Source: Candidatus Bathyarchaeota archaeon (GTDB lineage: Archaea; Thermoproteota; Bathyarchaeia; Bathyarchaeales; Bathycorpusculaceae). Taken from it: 50,016 nt of DNA. Positions 33,185 to 40,738 of the stretch are shown piece by piece. The first letter of the stretch is position 1; each line of letters opens with the position of its first letter. The translations under genes were made by a program, and so were the position numbers. The notes below the pieces were generated by a model. The model was not told the DNA's origin. It ran no database searches and worked only from the letters and a program-made list of their open reading frames with translations. The DNA is taken from NCBI GenBank assembly GCA_003164295.1, contig PLTA01000039.1, positions 1 through 50,016 of the forward strand, read 5' to 3'.

Positions 33185-33415
33185 ATGCCGCAGATAAAAG
33201 TTTGGAAAACTCGACCTTCTTACTTCTTTGCATTGGAAATTCTCCAGAAAAAAGGCGACCTAACAGATGACGAGTTGTTGACTCAGATAAAGGGCGAGTA
33301 TGAAGATTTAGGCTACAAAGACTTCAATGATTTATTATTAAAGCTAGAAGTAAGCGGCAAAATCCGAACTTCTTCAATGGCTCGTGGAAAACGCCGAATT
33401 GAACTAGTCCAGTAA
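33185..33415 (+). CDS. Small winged-helix protein downstream of cdc48
   Basis: The 76-residue protein reads as a single winged-helix-like domain: helix SYFFALEILQKKGDLTDDELLTQI, then EDLGYKDFNDLLLKLEVSGKIRTSS and the basic strand RGKRRIELVQ. It lacks Cys or a membrane segment. The 12-base gap after cdc48 implies co-transcription. It may be a DNA-binding regulator or a Cdc48 cofactor; nothing more can be read. Confidence 0.75.
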   Translation: MPQIKVWKTRPSYFFALEILQKKGDLTDDELLTQIKGEYEDLGYKDFNDLLLKLEVSGKIRTSSMARGKRRIELVQ

Positions 33416-33422
33416 CATAACG

Positions 33423-34670
33423 ATGACTACGGATACATTGAAAGCTGTCAACTCTCCAAATGCCATCGTCATTGGAGGTGGACCTGTCGGATCTTATGCA
33501 GCTTTAAACTTGGCTAAACTAGGAGTTAAAGTTACAGTTTTTGAAGAACATCCTGAAATCGGATTACCTTCCCACTGCGCTGGACACATTAGCATACGAA
33601 GCCTACGCCGCATCGGTTTGTATCCGCTTCCAAACAACATTGTTGAAAACGTTTTTAATACCGCTAACTTTTATTCGCCAAGGGGCACCAAATTTTCCAT
33701 TCGCCTTTCCCAGCCAGTAACTGTTGCTTTGGATAGAGCACGATTTGACAAGAATCTGGCTGACCAGGCTAAAGCCGCTGGAGCGCAATTTGTCTTAAAC
33801 ACCTGTGTCCAATCAATAATAAAATCTAATGGTTTTATCAAAGGAGTAAACGTCCAACAAAACAATCAACGACAAGAGGAAGTTTACTCCAAAATAACTT
33901 TAGATGCTGAAGGCGTCTCCTCGAGACTTTTGAAGCATGCGGGCTTGACGGCTCTAAAATCAAAAGGACTCGTCTATGCGGTTGAAGCTGAAGTAGAAAA
34001 TGTAACAGAAATTGAATCAAACGCAGTGGAAGTATATTTTGGCAAATCATACGCTCCAGGATTTTATGCATGGCTTATTCCAAAACTTGATGGAACAGCC
34101 AAAGTGGGCTTAGCAACAAATAAAGGAAATCCCCATGAATTTCTCCGTTCACTCATGTTCAAGCATCCTGTTGCTTCAAAACAACTTAGCAAAGCCAAAA
34201 TAACCCAAATAGGATATCACGCCATAACGCTTGGTGGCCCAATCAGCAAGACCTACGCTAACGGTTTTCTTGCCTGTGGCGACTGTGCATCACAAGTTAA
34301 GCCAACAACTGGCGGCGGAGTGATTTTCGGATTAACATGCGCTAAAATAGCAGCGCAAACTGCCATTGAAGCCCTGCAAAGAGACGATGTTTCCGCTAAT
34401 TTCTTGCAGATTTACCAAAAACGCTGCTCTGATCTTTTGCGTTTTGATTTTAATGTGATGCTAAGGCTGAGAAGGTTTCTTGATTCTTTGTCTGATGAGA
34501 AAATAGATGAAATGCTTCGGGTCTGCGGTAAACTGGGGGTTGATAGAGCATTAACTGAAGTTGATGAAATTGATTTTCAGGGCAAAATGATGTTAACTGT
34601 TTTAGGTAAGCCTGCCATGTTGGCGGCGGTGGCTTATTTTGCAATGCTTTACTTATCTGCAAACCCTTAA
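33423..34670 (+). CDS. Geranylgeranyl-reductase-family FAD oxidoreductase
   Basis: The 415-residue flavoprotein has a Rossmann dinucleotide fold VIGGGPVGSYAALNLAKLGVKVTVFEEH near residue 16 and GLPSHCAGHIS, the PxxxxCxGxxxx active-site element of the GGR family. CGDCASQVKPTTGGGVIFGLTCAK, the second FAD motif, lies around residue 285. Archaeal members saturate geranylgeranyl chains of membrane lipids. Assignment to the lipid reductase rather than other FixC-like proteins is probable but not proven. It starts seven bases after the winged-helix gene. Confidence 0.86.
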   Translation: MTTDTLKAVNSPNAIVIGGGPVGSYAALNLAKLGVKVTVFEEHPEIGLPSHCAGHISIRSLRRIGLYPLPNNIVENVFNTANFYSPRGTKFSIRLSQPVTVALDRARFDKNLADQAKAAGAQFVLNTCVQSIIKSNGFIKGVNVQQNNQRQEEVYSKITLDAEGVSSRLLKHAGLTALKSKGLVYAVEAEVENVTEIESNAVEVYFGKSYAPGFYAWLIPKLDGTAKVGLATNKGNPHEFLRSLMFKHPVASKQLSKAKITQIGYHAITLGGPISKTYANGFLACGDCASQVKPTTGGGVIFGLTCAKIAAQTAIEALQRDDVSANFLQIYQKRCSDLLRFDFNVMLRLRRFLDSLSDEKIDEMLRVCGKLGVDRALTEVDEIDFQGKMMLTVLGKPAMLAAVAYFAMLYLSANP

Positions 34671-34708
34671 AATGTTCGAGTGCAAACATAGTGGCGGGAT
34701 AAAAGAGA

Positions 34709-35071
34709 ATGGGCGCATTTGAATACAAGCAAGTACTCGTCTTTCGAACGGATTTGCAGATGAGTAAAGGAAAAATTGCAGCACAAGCTGGACATGCAGC
34801 GGTTTCGGCTGCTCAAGCCGCTTTTAATCAACATAAGAAATGGTGGGAAGCATGGATGTACGAAGGACAAAAAAAAGTTGCGGTTAAGGTTGCTGATGAG
34901 AAAGAGCTTGGGGAATTAGAAGAAGCAGCTGACCAGTTGGGTTTGCCCCATGCATTGATTGTTGATAGAGGATTAACTCAGGTTCCAGAAGGCACTGTAA
35001 CTTGTTTGGGTATTGGTCCTGCTCCAGCCGAAAAGATTGACCGCTTAACAGGTAAACTCAAGCTATTGTAA
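34709..35071 (+). CDS. pth2: Peptidyl-tRNA hydrolase, Pth2 type
   Basis: The 120-residue enzyme matches archaeal and eukaryotic Pth2: KQVLVFRTDLQMSKGKIAAQAGHAAVSAAQAA, then GQKKVAVKVADEKELGELEEAADQLGLPHALIVDRGLTQVPEGTVTCLGIGPAP. It frees tRNA from prematurely released peptidyl-tRNA. The conserved Lys, Gln, His and Asp residues that build the active site are present. The truD ATG lies nine bases after its stop. Confidence 0.95.
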   Translation: MGAFEYKQVLVFRTDLQMSKGKIAAQAGHAAVSAAQAAFNQHKKWWEAWMYEGQKKVAVKVADEKELGELEEAADQLGLPHALIVDRGLTQVPEGTVTCLGIGPAPAEKIDRLTGKLKLL

Positions 35072-35080
35072 GGCGATTAG

Positions 35081-36448
35081 ATGCCCGTTTCACCGCTTGA
35101 TAAGCAACTTGGCATCGAAGTTTACGCCACCAAAAGTTTAGGTGTTGGCGGCGCCATTCGTGAAACAGTTGATGATTTTGTTGTGGAAGAAATTCTTGTC
35201 GACGGCTCAAGGGCAAGCGTGAAAGGAGCTGTTCAATATAAAATCTTAGGTTGTTCATTTCAAAGGCAGAGATTTTTGCTTTGTGTTCTAGTAAAGCGTA
35301 ATTGGGATACTCTCATTGTAGTCAAAAACATTGCAAAGCAACTGGAAATAGATCAAAGGCGCATCCAGATTGCAGGTATTAAAGATGCTAAAGCCGTGAC
35401 CGCACAACACTTAACAATTGAAAACGGGGTAATGGAAGATATTGTAAAAGTTAACGTTAAAGATATCCAACTTTACCCCATCGGTTACCTTCGTGAAGCA
35501 CTTTCACTTTACTATTTGCTGGGCAACTGTTTTCGAATAAATATTAAATCGATAACAATTAACCAAGACGAACTTAAAACTAGAATTTGCCAGACCTTTG
35601 AAGAACTCAAAGCCACTGGTGGAATCCCAAACTTTTTTGGGCATCAACGGTTTGGAACCATCCGCCCAATAACACATTTAGTCGGCAAAGCCATAGTAAG
35701 AGGAGATTTTAAAGAAGCAACAATGCTTTTCCTTGCTAAACCAAGCATTTATGAACACCCAATCTCAAGACAAGCACGCCAACAACTGCAAGAATCAGGA
35801 AATTTCAGGCAAGCACTAGAGAATTTTCCCAAACAGCTTCGGTTTGAAAGAATAATGCTGAATCATCTCGCCGATAACCCCGACGATTTTGCTGGTGCTT
35901 TTAAACGATTACCAGTTAAGCTGCAGGAGCTTTTTGTTCAAGCACATCAGTCATTCTTATTTAATCGCTTTCTAAGTGAACGGGTTAAGCAAGGTTACTT
36001 TTTGAATAAGTCTGAGGTTGGAGATTTTGTTGTAGGTGTTGAGCGTTCAGGATTACCTGTAACTAAAATGGCAAAAATGGTAACCCCGGAAACGGCAGCA
36101 GAAATTAACGAGCGGGTGAAAGCTGGAAAAATGCGGGTGGCTCTACCTATTGTTGGAGTAAAACAGAAACTTTCGCAAGGGGTAATGGGGCAAATAGAAA
36201 AACAGGTTCTTGAAGAAGAAGAAATCAACTTGGAAAGCTTACAAGTTAATGAATTATCGATAGTTGGCGGTAGAGGCGGATTGCGAACGACAATGACTCT
36301 AATCAAAGACTTTAAAATGCAAAATGTTTCCGGAAACACAAGCGGCAGCCAAGCCGAGTTAAGATTTATGCTTCTTAGAGGCTCATACGCAACTGTACTT
36401 CTAAGAGAAATAATGAAACCCGTTGATCCAATAACAGCTGGCTACTAA
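35081..36448 (+). CDS. truD: tRNA pseudouridine(13) synthase TruD
   Basis: The 455-residue enzyme has the TruD family catalytic region QIAGIKDAKAVTAQHLTI, with the nucleophilic Asp near residue 99. NFFGHQRFGTIRP binds the substrate, and a long TRUD-specific insert covers about 185-365 before the second half resumes near GGRGGLRTTMTLI. It isomerises U13 of tRNA. The start immediately follows pth2. No truncation; the sequence is typical archaeal length. Confidence 0.94.
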   Translation: MPVSPLDKQLGIEVYATKSLGVGGAIRETVDDFVVEEILVDGSRASVKGAVQYKILGCSFQRQRFLLCVLVKRNWDTLIVVKNIAKQLEIDQRRIQIAGIKDAKAVTAQHLTIENGVMEDIVKVNVKDIQLYPIGYLREALSLYYLLGNCFRINIKSITINQDELKTRICQTFEELKATGGIPNFFGHQRFGTIRPITHLVGKAIVRGDFKEATMLFLAKPSIYEHPISRQARQQLQESGNFRQALENFPKQLRFERIMLNHLADNPDDFAGAFKRLPVKLQELFVQAHQSFLFNRFLSERVKQGYFLNKSEVGDFVVGVERSGLPVTKMAKMVTPETAAEINERVKAGKMRVALPIVGVKQKLSQGVMGQIEKQVLEEEEINLESLQVNELSIVGGRGGLRTTMTLIKDFKMQNVSGNTSGSQAELRFMLLRGSYATVLLREIMKPVDPITAGY

Positions 36449-36459
36449 CTTTCAAAAAC

Positions 36460-36933
36460 CTATTTTGTTGCATCAAGGATATTTTTCTTTAAGTTTTGCG
36501 CAAACTCTTCCGCTTGCTTAAGATCTTCTTCGTTGGGTCTTCCTTTATTTATGCCTCCGCCGATTTTCAAAAGTCCGTAAGTATCAAAGGCACCGCAATT
36601 AAATTCGCTAACTACCTCGAAACCTTTGGTTTGAAGTTTTTCTTTAAGTTGTTTATGAAATTTAGGCATGTTTCCAGTTCGACCGCTTGTGGAGAAGATG
36701 AATGCTTTTTTGTTGGCGACTTGAGGAATTTTATCGGCGAATTCGAGCAAATCCTTATGGAGTTTTCCAAAATAAACACCTGAACCAAAACCTATCAGGT
36801 CATGATTTGAGATGCTTTCAGAATTTGTCTGCTCTGGAGTTTTTATTTCTGCTCCAAGAATTTTAGTGATGACTTGAGCAACTTTCTCTGTGTTTTTGTG
36901 ATGATAAGAAACAAGAATAATAAGAGCGTTCAT
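36460..36933 (-). CDS. Flavodoxin-family protein
   Basis: The likely start ATG 36933 gives 157 residues; ATG 36996 adds an unconserved stretch. It opens LIILVSYHHKNTEKVAQVI, the FMN phosphate loop (a Ser/Tyr/His/Asn variant of the usual SxTGNT). IGFGSGVYFGKLHK and FIFSTSGRTGN are the flavin-ring loops. Flavodoxins carry electrons; some relatives reduce flavins or quinones. The substitution in the phosphate loop is ordinary for the FldA-like archaeal set. The gene is convergent with truD, 11 bases apart. Confidence 0.86.
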   Translation of the reverse strand: MNALIILVSYHHKNTEKVAQVITKILGAEIKTPEQTNSESISNHDLIGFGSGVYFGKLHKDLLEFADKIPQVANKKAFIFSTSGRTGNMPKFHKQLKEKLQTKGFEVVSEFNCGAFDTYGLLKIGGGINKGRPNEEDLKQAEEFAQNLKKNILDATK

Positions 36934-37045
36934 TTTCAACACTTTTGTTTTCTTAATGGACCAATACGTGTATTTAGGTTCTATGGTTAGAGACAATATT
37001 GATAAGGAAGTGCTAACTCATTTTCTATAAGGAAGCCTAATTTTT

Positions 37046-37603
37046 ATGGGAAATGAACGCCAATGCGTTATTCCACTTCATAAACCAACTAACAAAGAAC
37101 TATCTTTCTTTTTTATTTCAGGAATCCTGGTAAGTTTTCCTTTTGCTCTGTTCTTTTCCCAGTCTTACCCGCTTTTTCCATATGCATTGTCAATAGTTGT
37201 AATAGCGCCTTTTGTTGAGGAACTTGCTAAAGTCTTCCCACTATTCTATAGACATGGCGAAACGGAAAGATCCTATGTTACAATAGGTATATTGATTGGA
37301 TTAGGTTTTGGCATTTCTGAATTAGGATTGTATGTTTTCTTTTTAGGTGCTCCTTTAATTGCCAGAATTCCCGGCGTTATTTTTCATGCCTCAAGCGCCT
37401 CGATAACAGCTTACGGCATAGCGAAGAAAAATCCTTTGCCATATTACCTGATATCGGTATCTCTTCATTTAACAAATAATTTTATTGCTTTAGAAGCTGC
37501 GTTACCATTTGGTTTTCTCGCTGACCTTTTAGTTTTAATTGTTGCTTATCTTTTGGCTTGGCATTTTTACCATCAGTCTTCGAAAGAAAAAATTGTTGCT
37601 TAG
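37046..37603 (+). CDS. PrsW/CPBP-like intramembrane metalloprotease
   Basis: The 185-residue protein has five or so membrane helices. The protease-type motifs are APFVEELAK (Glu-Glu pair), GLGFGISELG (Glu), FHASSASITAYGIAK (His) and LHLTNN (His), the four-motif set of PrsW and related intramembrane peptidases. These ligands should hold zinc inside the bilayer. Bacterial PrsW cleaves anti-sigma factors; archaeal substrates are unknown. It overlaps the convergent nadM stop by four bases. Confidence 0.82.
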   Translation: MGNERQCVIPLHKPTNKELSFFFISGILVSFPFALFFSQSYPLFPYALSIVVIAPFVEELAKVFPLFYRHGETERSYVTIGILIGLGFGISELGLYVFFLGAPLIARIPGVIFHASSASITAYGIAKKNPLPYYLISVSLHLTNNFIALEAALPFGFLADLLVLIVAYLLAWHFYHQSSKEKIVA

Positions 37604-38127
37604 CAAACCCTATCTGTTTTCGCTAAATCTCTAAGCCTATTAACGCCATCTATCTCTTTTATGAAGGCAGCGACACTTTTTGGAACAAGCGCTATCCAAC
37701 TTTCGTTTAAAAGCATTTTTTCCCTAATTATAGTTGACATGTAAAGTTGCCTATCAAAGAAGGGAATGTTTTTGACTGGATATCCTTTTTCCGTGAAAAG
37801 CCTTTGGGTTAAGGGTTCATTAGAGAAAACAACTTCAAATTTTGGGGTATAACCCTCAAGAGCGCTAACCCATAACATGTGCAAATGCACGTCTGGAACT
37901 GGAACAATCCAAAGTTTTGAATAGTCTACTTTGGCTTCTTGCAAAGCGCTGCGAATCATAACGAGTCTTTCACCAGCTGTAAACGGGTTATGTTCTTTGT
38001 GGCTATATTGAGCGCTGCCGATAACTATGACGAGTTCATTCACATCTTTTAGAATAGCTTTTATGGCACCAAGATGACCTAGATGAAAAGGCTGAAACCT
38101 GCCAACGTATAGACCTCGATTAAACAA
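37600..38127 (-). CDS. nadM: Nicotinamide-nucleotide adenylyltransferase
   Basis: The 175-residue enzyme has the archaeal NadM opening RGLYVGRFQPFHLGHLGAIKAIL, with the HxGH nucleotide-transfer motif, then VIGSAQYSHKEHNPFTAGERLVMI. The late block near TIIREKMLLNESW would bind ATP. It joins NMN and ATP to make NAD. A companion NAD gene (nadC) lies at 41970. The stop overlaps PrsW by four bases. Confidence 0.95.
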   Translation of the reverse strand: MFNRGLYVGRFQPFHLGHLGAIKAILKDVNELVIVIGSAQYSHKEHNPFTAGERLVMIRSALQEAKVDYSKLWIVPVPDVHLHMLWVSALEGYTPKFEVVFSNEPLTQRLFTEKGYPVKNIPFFDRQLYMSTIIREKMLLNESWIALVPKSVAAFIKEIDGVNRLRDLAKTDRVC

Positions 38128-38195
38128 CAGTATTTCCTCGCTTTGAGGTTAAGCTCGGATGCTTTTATGAATTGCGTTACGAAAAAAAGGCGTTT

Positions 38196-38822
38196 TTAAC
38201 CAAAGGGTCCAAGTGAATATTCAACTGGAAAAACCTGAAGCGTATTTCCGTTAACAGCAACTTCTTTTGATTTGGAAAAGCCCCTCTTTTCTCGTTTCAG
38301 AAGTTCAAGCTTAACTCTTAATCCACCGCCATAACCCCCAAGAGTAAAATCAGATTTGACAACCCTATGGCACGGAATGATAGGCGCAAAAGGATTTGAG
38401 GCCATAACGCTTCCAACTGCCCTTGGACCACCACCTGTTGCTTTAGCAATTGAACCATAAGAAGTTACGTACCCAAGAGGAATCTGACTGGTTGCTTTGA
38501 GCACTCTTTGCGTATAAGTTGGAAGCCGTTTTAAAGCCAGCGGAAAGGTTGTGTCTATATTTCGCCCATCATAAATAATTTTTAGAAAAGCGAGAGTATC
38601 TTCAGCGAAAGTGGATGGTTCATGGAAAATCTCAAAGGGTACATTAACAGGCAAATTTCCTAAAATACTACTTAATGCGCCTTGTTGACTTGTGGCAAAC
38701 GAAGAGGCAACAATTTGCTGTCGAGCGCAAGCAACGCTGAACCAAACGCCTTGAATGTTTTTCGAGTAAATTTCTATCATAGACTTAAACCATCTGAGGC
38801 TATTTGACATTTTAAGATTCAA
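38196..38822 (-). CDS. ogt: Methylated-DNA-protein-cysteine S-methyltransferase (Ogt-type)
   Basis: The protein has 208 residues from 38822; an internal ATG at 38777 (MIEIYSKN) is also possible. The C-terminal half has the recognition helix region TSYGSIAKATGGGPRAVGSVMASNPFAP and the active-site IIPCHRVV with the methyl-accepting Cys. GGYGGGLRVKLELL follows. It repairs O6-alkylguanine by transferring the group to its own Cys, a one-time reaction. The N-terminal half is a divergent alpha/beta part. Confidence 0.93.
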   Translation of the reverse strand: MNLKMSNSLRWFKSMIEIYSKNIQGVWFSVACARQQIVASSFATSQQGALSSILGNLPVNVPFEIFHEPSTFAEDTLAFLKIIYDGRNIDTTFPLALKRLPTYTQRVLKATSQIPLGYVTSYGSIAKATGGGPRAVGSVMASNPFAPIIPCHRVVKSDFTLGGYGGGLRVKLELLKREKRGFSKSKEVAVNGNTLQVFPVEYSLGPFG

Positions 38823-38949
38823 AGGTTATGTTAAAAGTTTCTACGGTACAAAAGCCTGCTGTGCCTGAATATTCTGGATGTGGTGCTGAAACTTAAGCTT
38901 TTGGCAATAACAGTCACTAAAAACTGTGGACTTCATGTCGCAGATGCTG

Positions 38950-39015
38950 AGGTTCCCTATAGGGGCTAAAATTTTATGGGAATTCTGCAATTTTGCAGAA
39001 TTTTAGGGGGAACCT
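38950..39015. other. Nested inverted-repeat element, possible structured RNA or mini-palindrome
   Basis: Three nested pairings fit in 66 bases: AGGTTCCC (38950-38957) with GGGAACCT (39008-39015); CTAAAATT (38966-38973) with AATTTTAG (38999-39006); and CTGCAA (38985-38990) with TTGCAG (38993-38998). The inner pair can extend to a ten-base stem AATTCTGCAA/TTGCAGAATT, which competes with the middle pair. The right arm is almost continuously paired while the left arm bulges. It could be a switchable RNA, a terminator-like structure or a repeat of mobile origin. Confidence 0.45.
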
Positions 39016-39122
39016 TTTGAAGAATCAACGTAAAATATCCAATTATTACCTTCGAAATTGGAAATAACGGTTGAAATGGGTATATTGCAGGAAAAAGTGT
39101 CGGTGGAAAATTCCGCATTTGC

Positions 39123-39257
39123 ATGGACAACTATTATAAGATTTGCCCATTTTTTGATGTAAAATGCGCCTATTGCCCAAAAATGATGCTAAGTAGCTCA
39201 TGGGGTTACATCATCTTTGACACTTTAACTGTTGAGAATTTTCAATATACTGCTTAA
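39123..39257 (+). CDS. Possible 44-residue Cys-containing miniprotein
   Basis: ATG 39123 begins MDNYYKICPFFDVKCAYCPK and ends at TAA 39255-39257. Three Cys in CPFFDVKCAYC look like a metal-binding loop. The frame stays open upstream to 39076 without another ATG. No ribosome site is visible and the ORF is short, so it may be chance or a fragment of a lost zinc protein. Confidence 0.28.
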   Translation: MDNYYKICPFFDVKCAYCPKMMLSSSWGYIIFDTLTVENFQYTA

Positions 39258-39274
39258 CTCTATTTATCCTAAAA

Positions 39275-39286
39275 TGGTTATAAGCA
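39275..39286 (+). promoter_or_regulatory. Probable TATA box of the proteasome beta gene
   Basis: TGGTTATAAGCA lies about 48 bases ahead of ATG 39333. A transcript starting about 25 bases downstream would begin after the alternative start at 39303, supporting ATG 39333. Confidence 0.45.
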
Positions 39287-39332
39287 ACCTTAATAATTTG
39301 TTTTGTGTATAACAACGCAAAAGGCGAAAATT

Positions 39333-40025
39333 ATGGAAAATTACGGTCCACAACTATCTCAGATTCCCCAAATCCCACAAATGCCAATGCCACAAGGCCA
39401 AAGTCAACAAGAGCAAGCTCAGCAAGGTGGCTACGCATGGATGCCAGGCGCCACCACGGTTGGGGTTGTCTTTTCAGATGGAGTAATCTTAGCCGCTGAA
39501 AAAAGAGTTACGTATGGATACTTCATTATGAGCAAAGGCGGCAAAAAAGTATTCAAAGTAACAGAAAGAATCGGTGTTGCTTGTGCAGGACTTGTTGGAG
39601 ACATGCAAATCCTTGCAAAAGAAATGGAAGCACAGGCTAACCTTTACAGTATGGATACGGGCAGACAAATTTCTGTGCGTGCCGCATCTAAACTAATGGC
39701 TAACGTTCTATTTAACCGAAGATATGCACCGCTAATCACTCAGACAATTGTAGGCGGTTTAGATGAAGAAGGCCCATCGCTCTTCGTTCTTGATGTTCTT
39801 GGCTCCCTAATCCCTGATAAATATGCGGCAGTAGGTTCAGGAACAGAATTAGCTATCGGTGTTATCGAAGAAGGCTACAAAGAAGACATGAATGCAAAAG
39901 AAGCTAAAGAGCTTGTCACTCGGTCTATAAAATCAGCTATAAGCAGAGATTCAATGAGCGGCGACGGTATAGACTTCCTTATTATAACTAAGGAAGGCAT
40001 AACTGAAGATTCGATAAAGTTTTAA
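39333..40025 (+). CDS. psmB: 20S proteasome beta subunit with Ala at the Thr1 position (probably non-catalytic)
   Basis: The product from ATG 39333 has 230 residues. Residues 1-39 form a Gln/Pro/Met-rich low-complexity extension. The Ntn fold starts at about 40 with PGATTVGVVFSDGVILAAEKR. Aligned to Thermoplasma beta (G-TTTVG), the residue at Thr1 is Ala40. K33, D166 and S169 equivalents are present (KGGKKV, RDSMSGDG), as is GLVGDMQ. Active beta subunits cut their propeptide after Gly to expose Thr1, so this one is probably the structural partner of another beta subunit encoded elsewhere. The long extension would stay attached. It lies 80 bases before AMMECR1 and some 6 kb after Cdc48. Confidence 0.9.
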   Translation: MENYGPQLSQIPQIPQMPMPQGQSQQEQAQQGGYAWMPGATTVGVVFSDGVILAAEKRVTYGYFIMSKGGKKVFKVTERIGVACAGLVGDMQILAKEMEAQANLYSMDTGRQISVRAASKLMANVLFNRRYAPLITQTIVGGLDEEGPSLFVLDVLGSLIPDKYAAVGSGTELAIGVIEEGYKEDMNAKEAKELVTRSIKSAISRDSMSGDGIDFLIITKEGITEDSIKF

Positions 40026-40104
40026 ACCATTTTTCTTTAATTTCTCTCAACAGAAAATTGAATCAGCAGTGCAGATCAGCATTGCTTTGGAATAGGGATA
40101 CTTT

Positions 40105-40728
40105 ATGTCGTTTGACCTGGCTCAAGAAGAAGGAAAATTCTTAATCCACCTTGCAAGAACCACCGTAAAAGAATATCTTTTAAATGGGAAAAAAATGCTA
40201 CCTCCTAAAGAAACGTCCAAAAAGTTTTTTGAGAAATGCGGTGTCTTCGTAACAATAAACAACATTAGGAATGGGGAAAAAGAGCTTCGAGGATGTATAG
40301 GTTATCCTTATCCGACAAGTCCACTTGTGGAGGCAGTGATTGATTCTGCAATTAACGCTGCAACAGAAGATCCGCGATTTGAACCACTATCGGCAGAAGA
40401 GTTGGACAAGGTTGTTTTTGAAATAAGTGTCTTAACGCCACCAGAGCCCGTGGAAGTTGCTAACCCAAAAGAATACCTCAATAAAATTAAGGTTGGCGAA
40501 AATGGCTTAATTGTTGAAAAGGGCTATTACAAAGGTTTGCTTTTACCTCAGGTGCCTGTTGAATGGGGATGGTGTGAGGAAGAATTTCTTTGTCAATGTT
40601 GCATCAAAGCAGGCATTCCACCGGACAGTTGGCTTACAAAGGGAGTAAAAATTTACAAGTTTAAAGCCATAGTTTTCGAAGAACAAACTCCGAATGGCGA
40701 AATTAACCGGGTGCAACTTAGCAAGTAG
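40105..40728 (+). CDS. AMMECR1-domain protein
   Basis: The 207-residue protein has the AMMECR1/TIGR00296 signature ELRGCIGYPYP near residue 60, plus ATEDPRFEPLSAEEL, EISVLTPPEPV and GLLLPQVPVEWGWCEEEFLCQCC. The invariant LRGCIG loop and several conserved Cys suggest a metal- or substrate-binding pocket. Function is unknown from archaea to humans. It shares direction with psmB, 79 bases downstream. Confidence 0.92.
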   Translation: MSFDLAQEEGKFLIHLARTTVKEYLLNGKKMLPPKETSKKFFEKCGVFVTINNIRNGEKELRGCIGYPYPTSPLVEAVIDSAINAATEDPRFEPLSAEELDKVVFEISVLTPPEPVEVANPKEYLNKIKVGENGLIVEKGYYKGLLLPQVPVEWGWCEEEFLCQCCIKAGIPPDSWLTKGVKIYKFKAIVFEEQTPNGEINRVQLSK

Positions 40729-40738
40729 AAGGTCGGAA

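Larger units (their letters stand above)
38823..39302. other. 480-base gap between ogt and the proteasome beta gene
   Basis: A large intergenic region that contains a foldable element (38950-39015), one possible 44-residue Cys-containing ORF (39123-39257) and the proteasome promoter. I see no tRNA, snoRNA box pair or longer ORF. This is the longest gene-poor stretch in an otherwise dense window. Confidence 0.55.
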
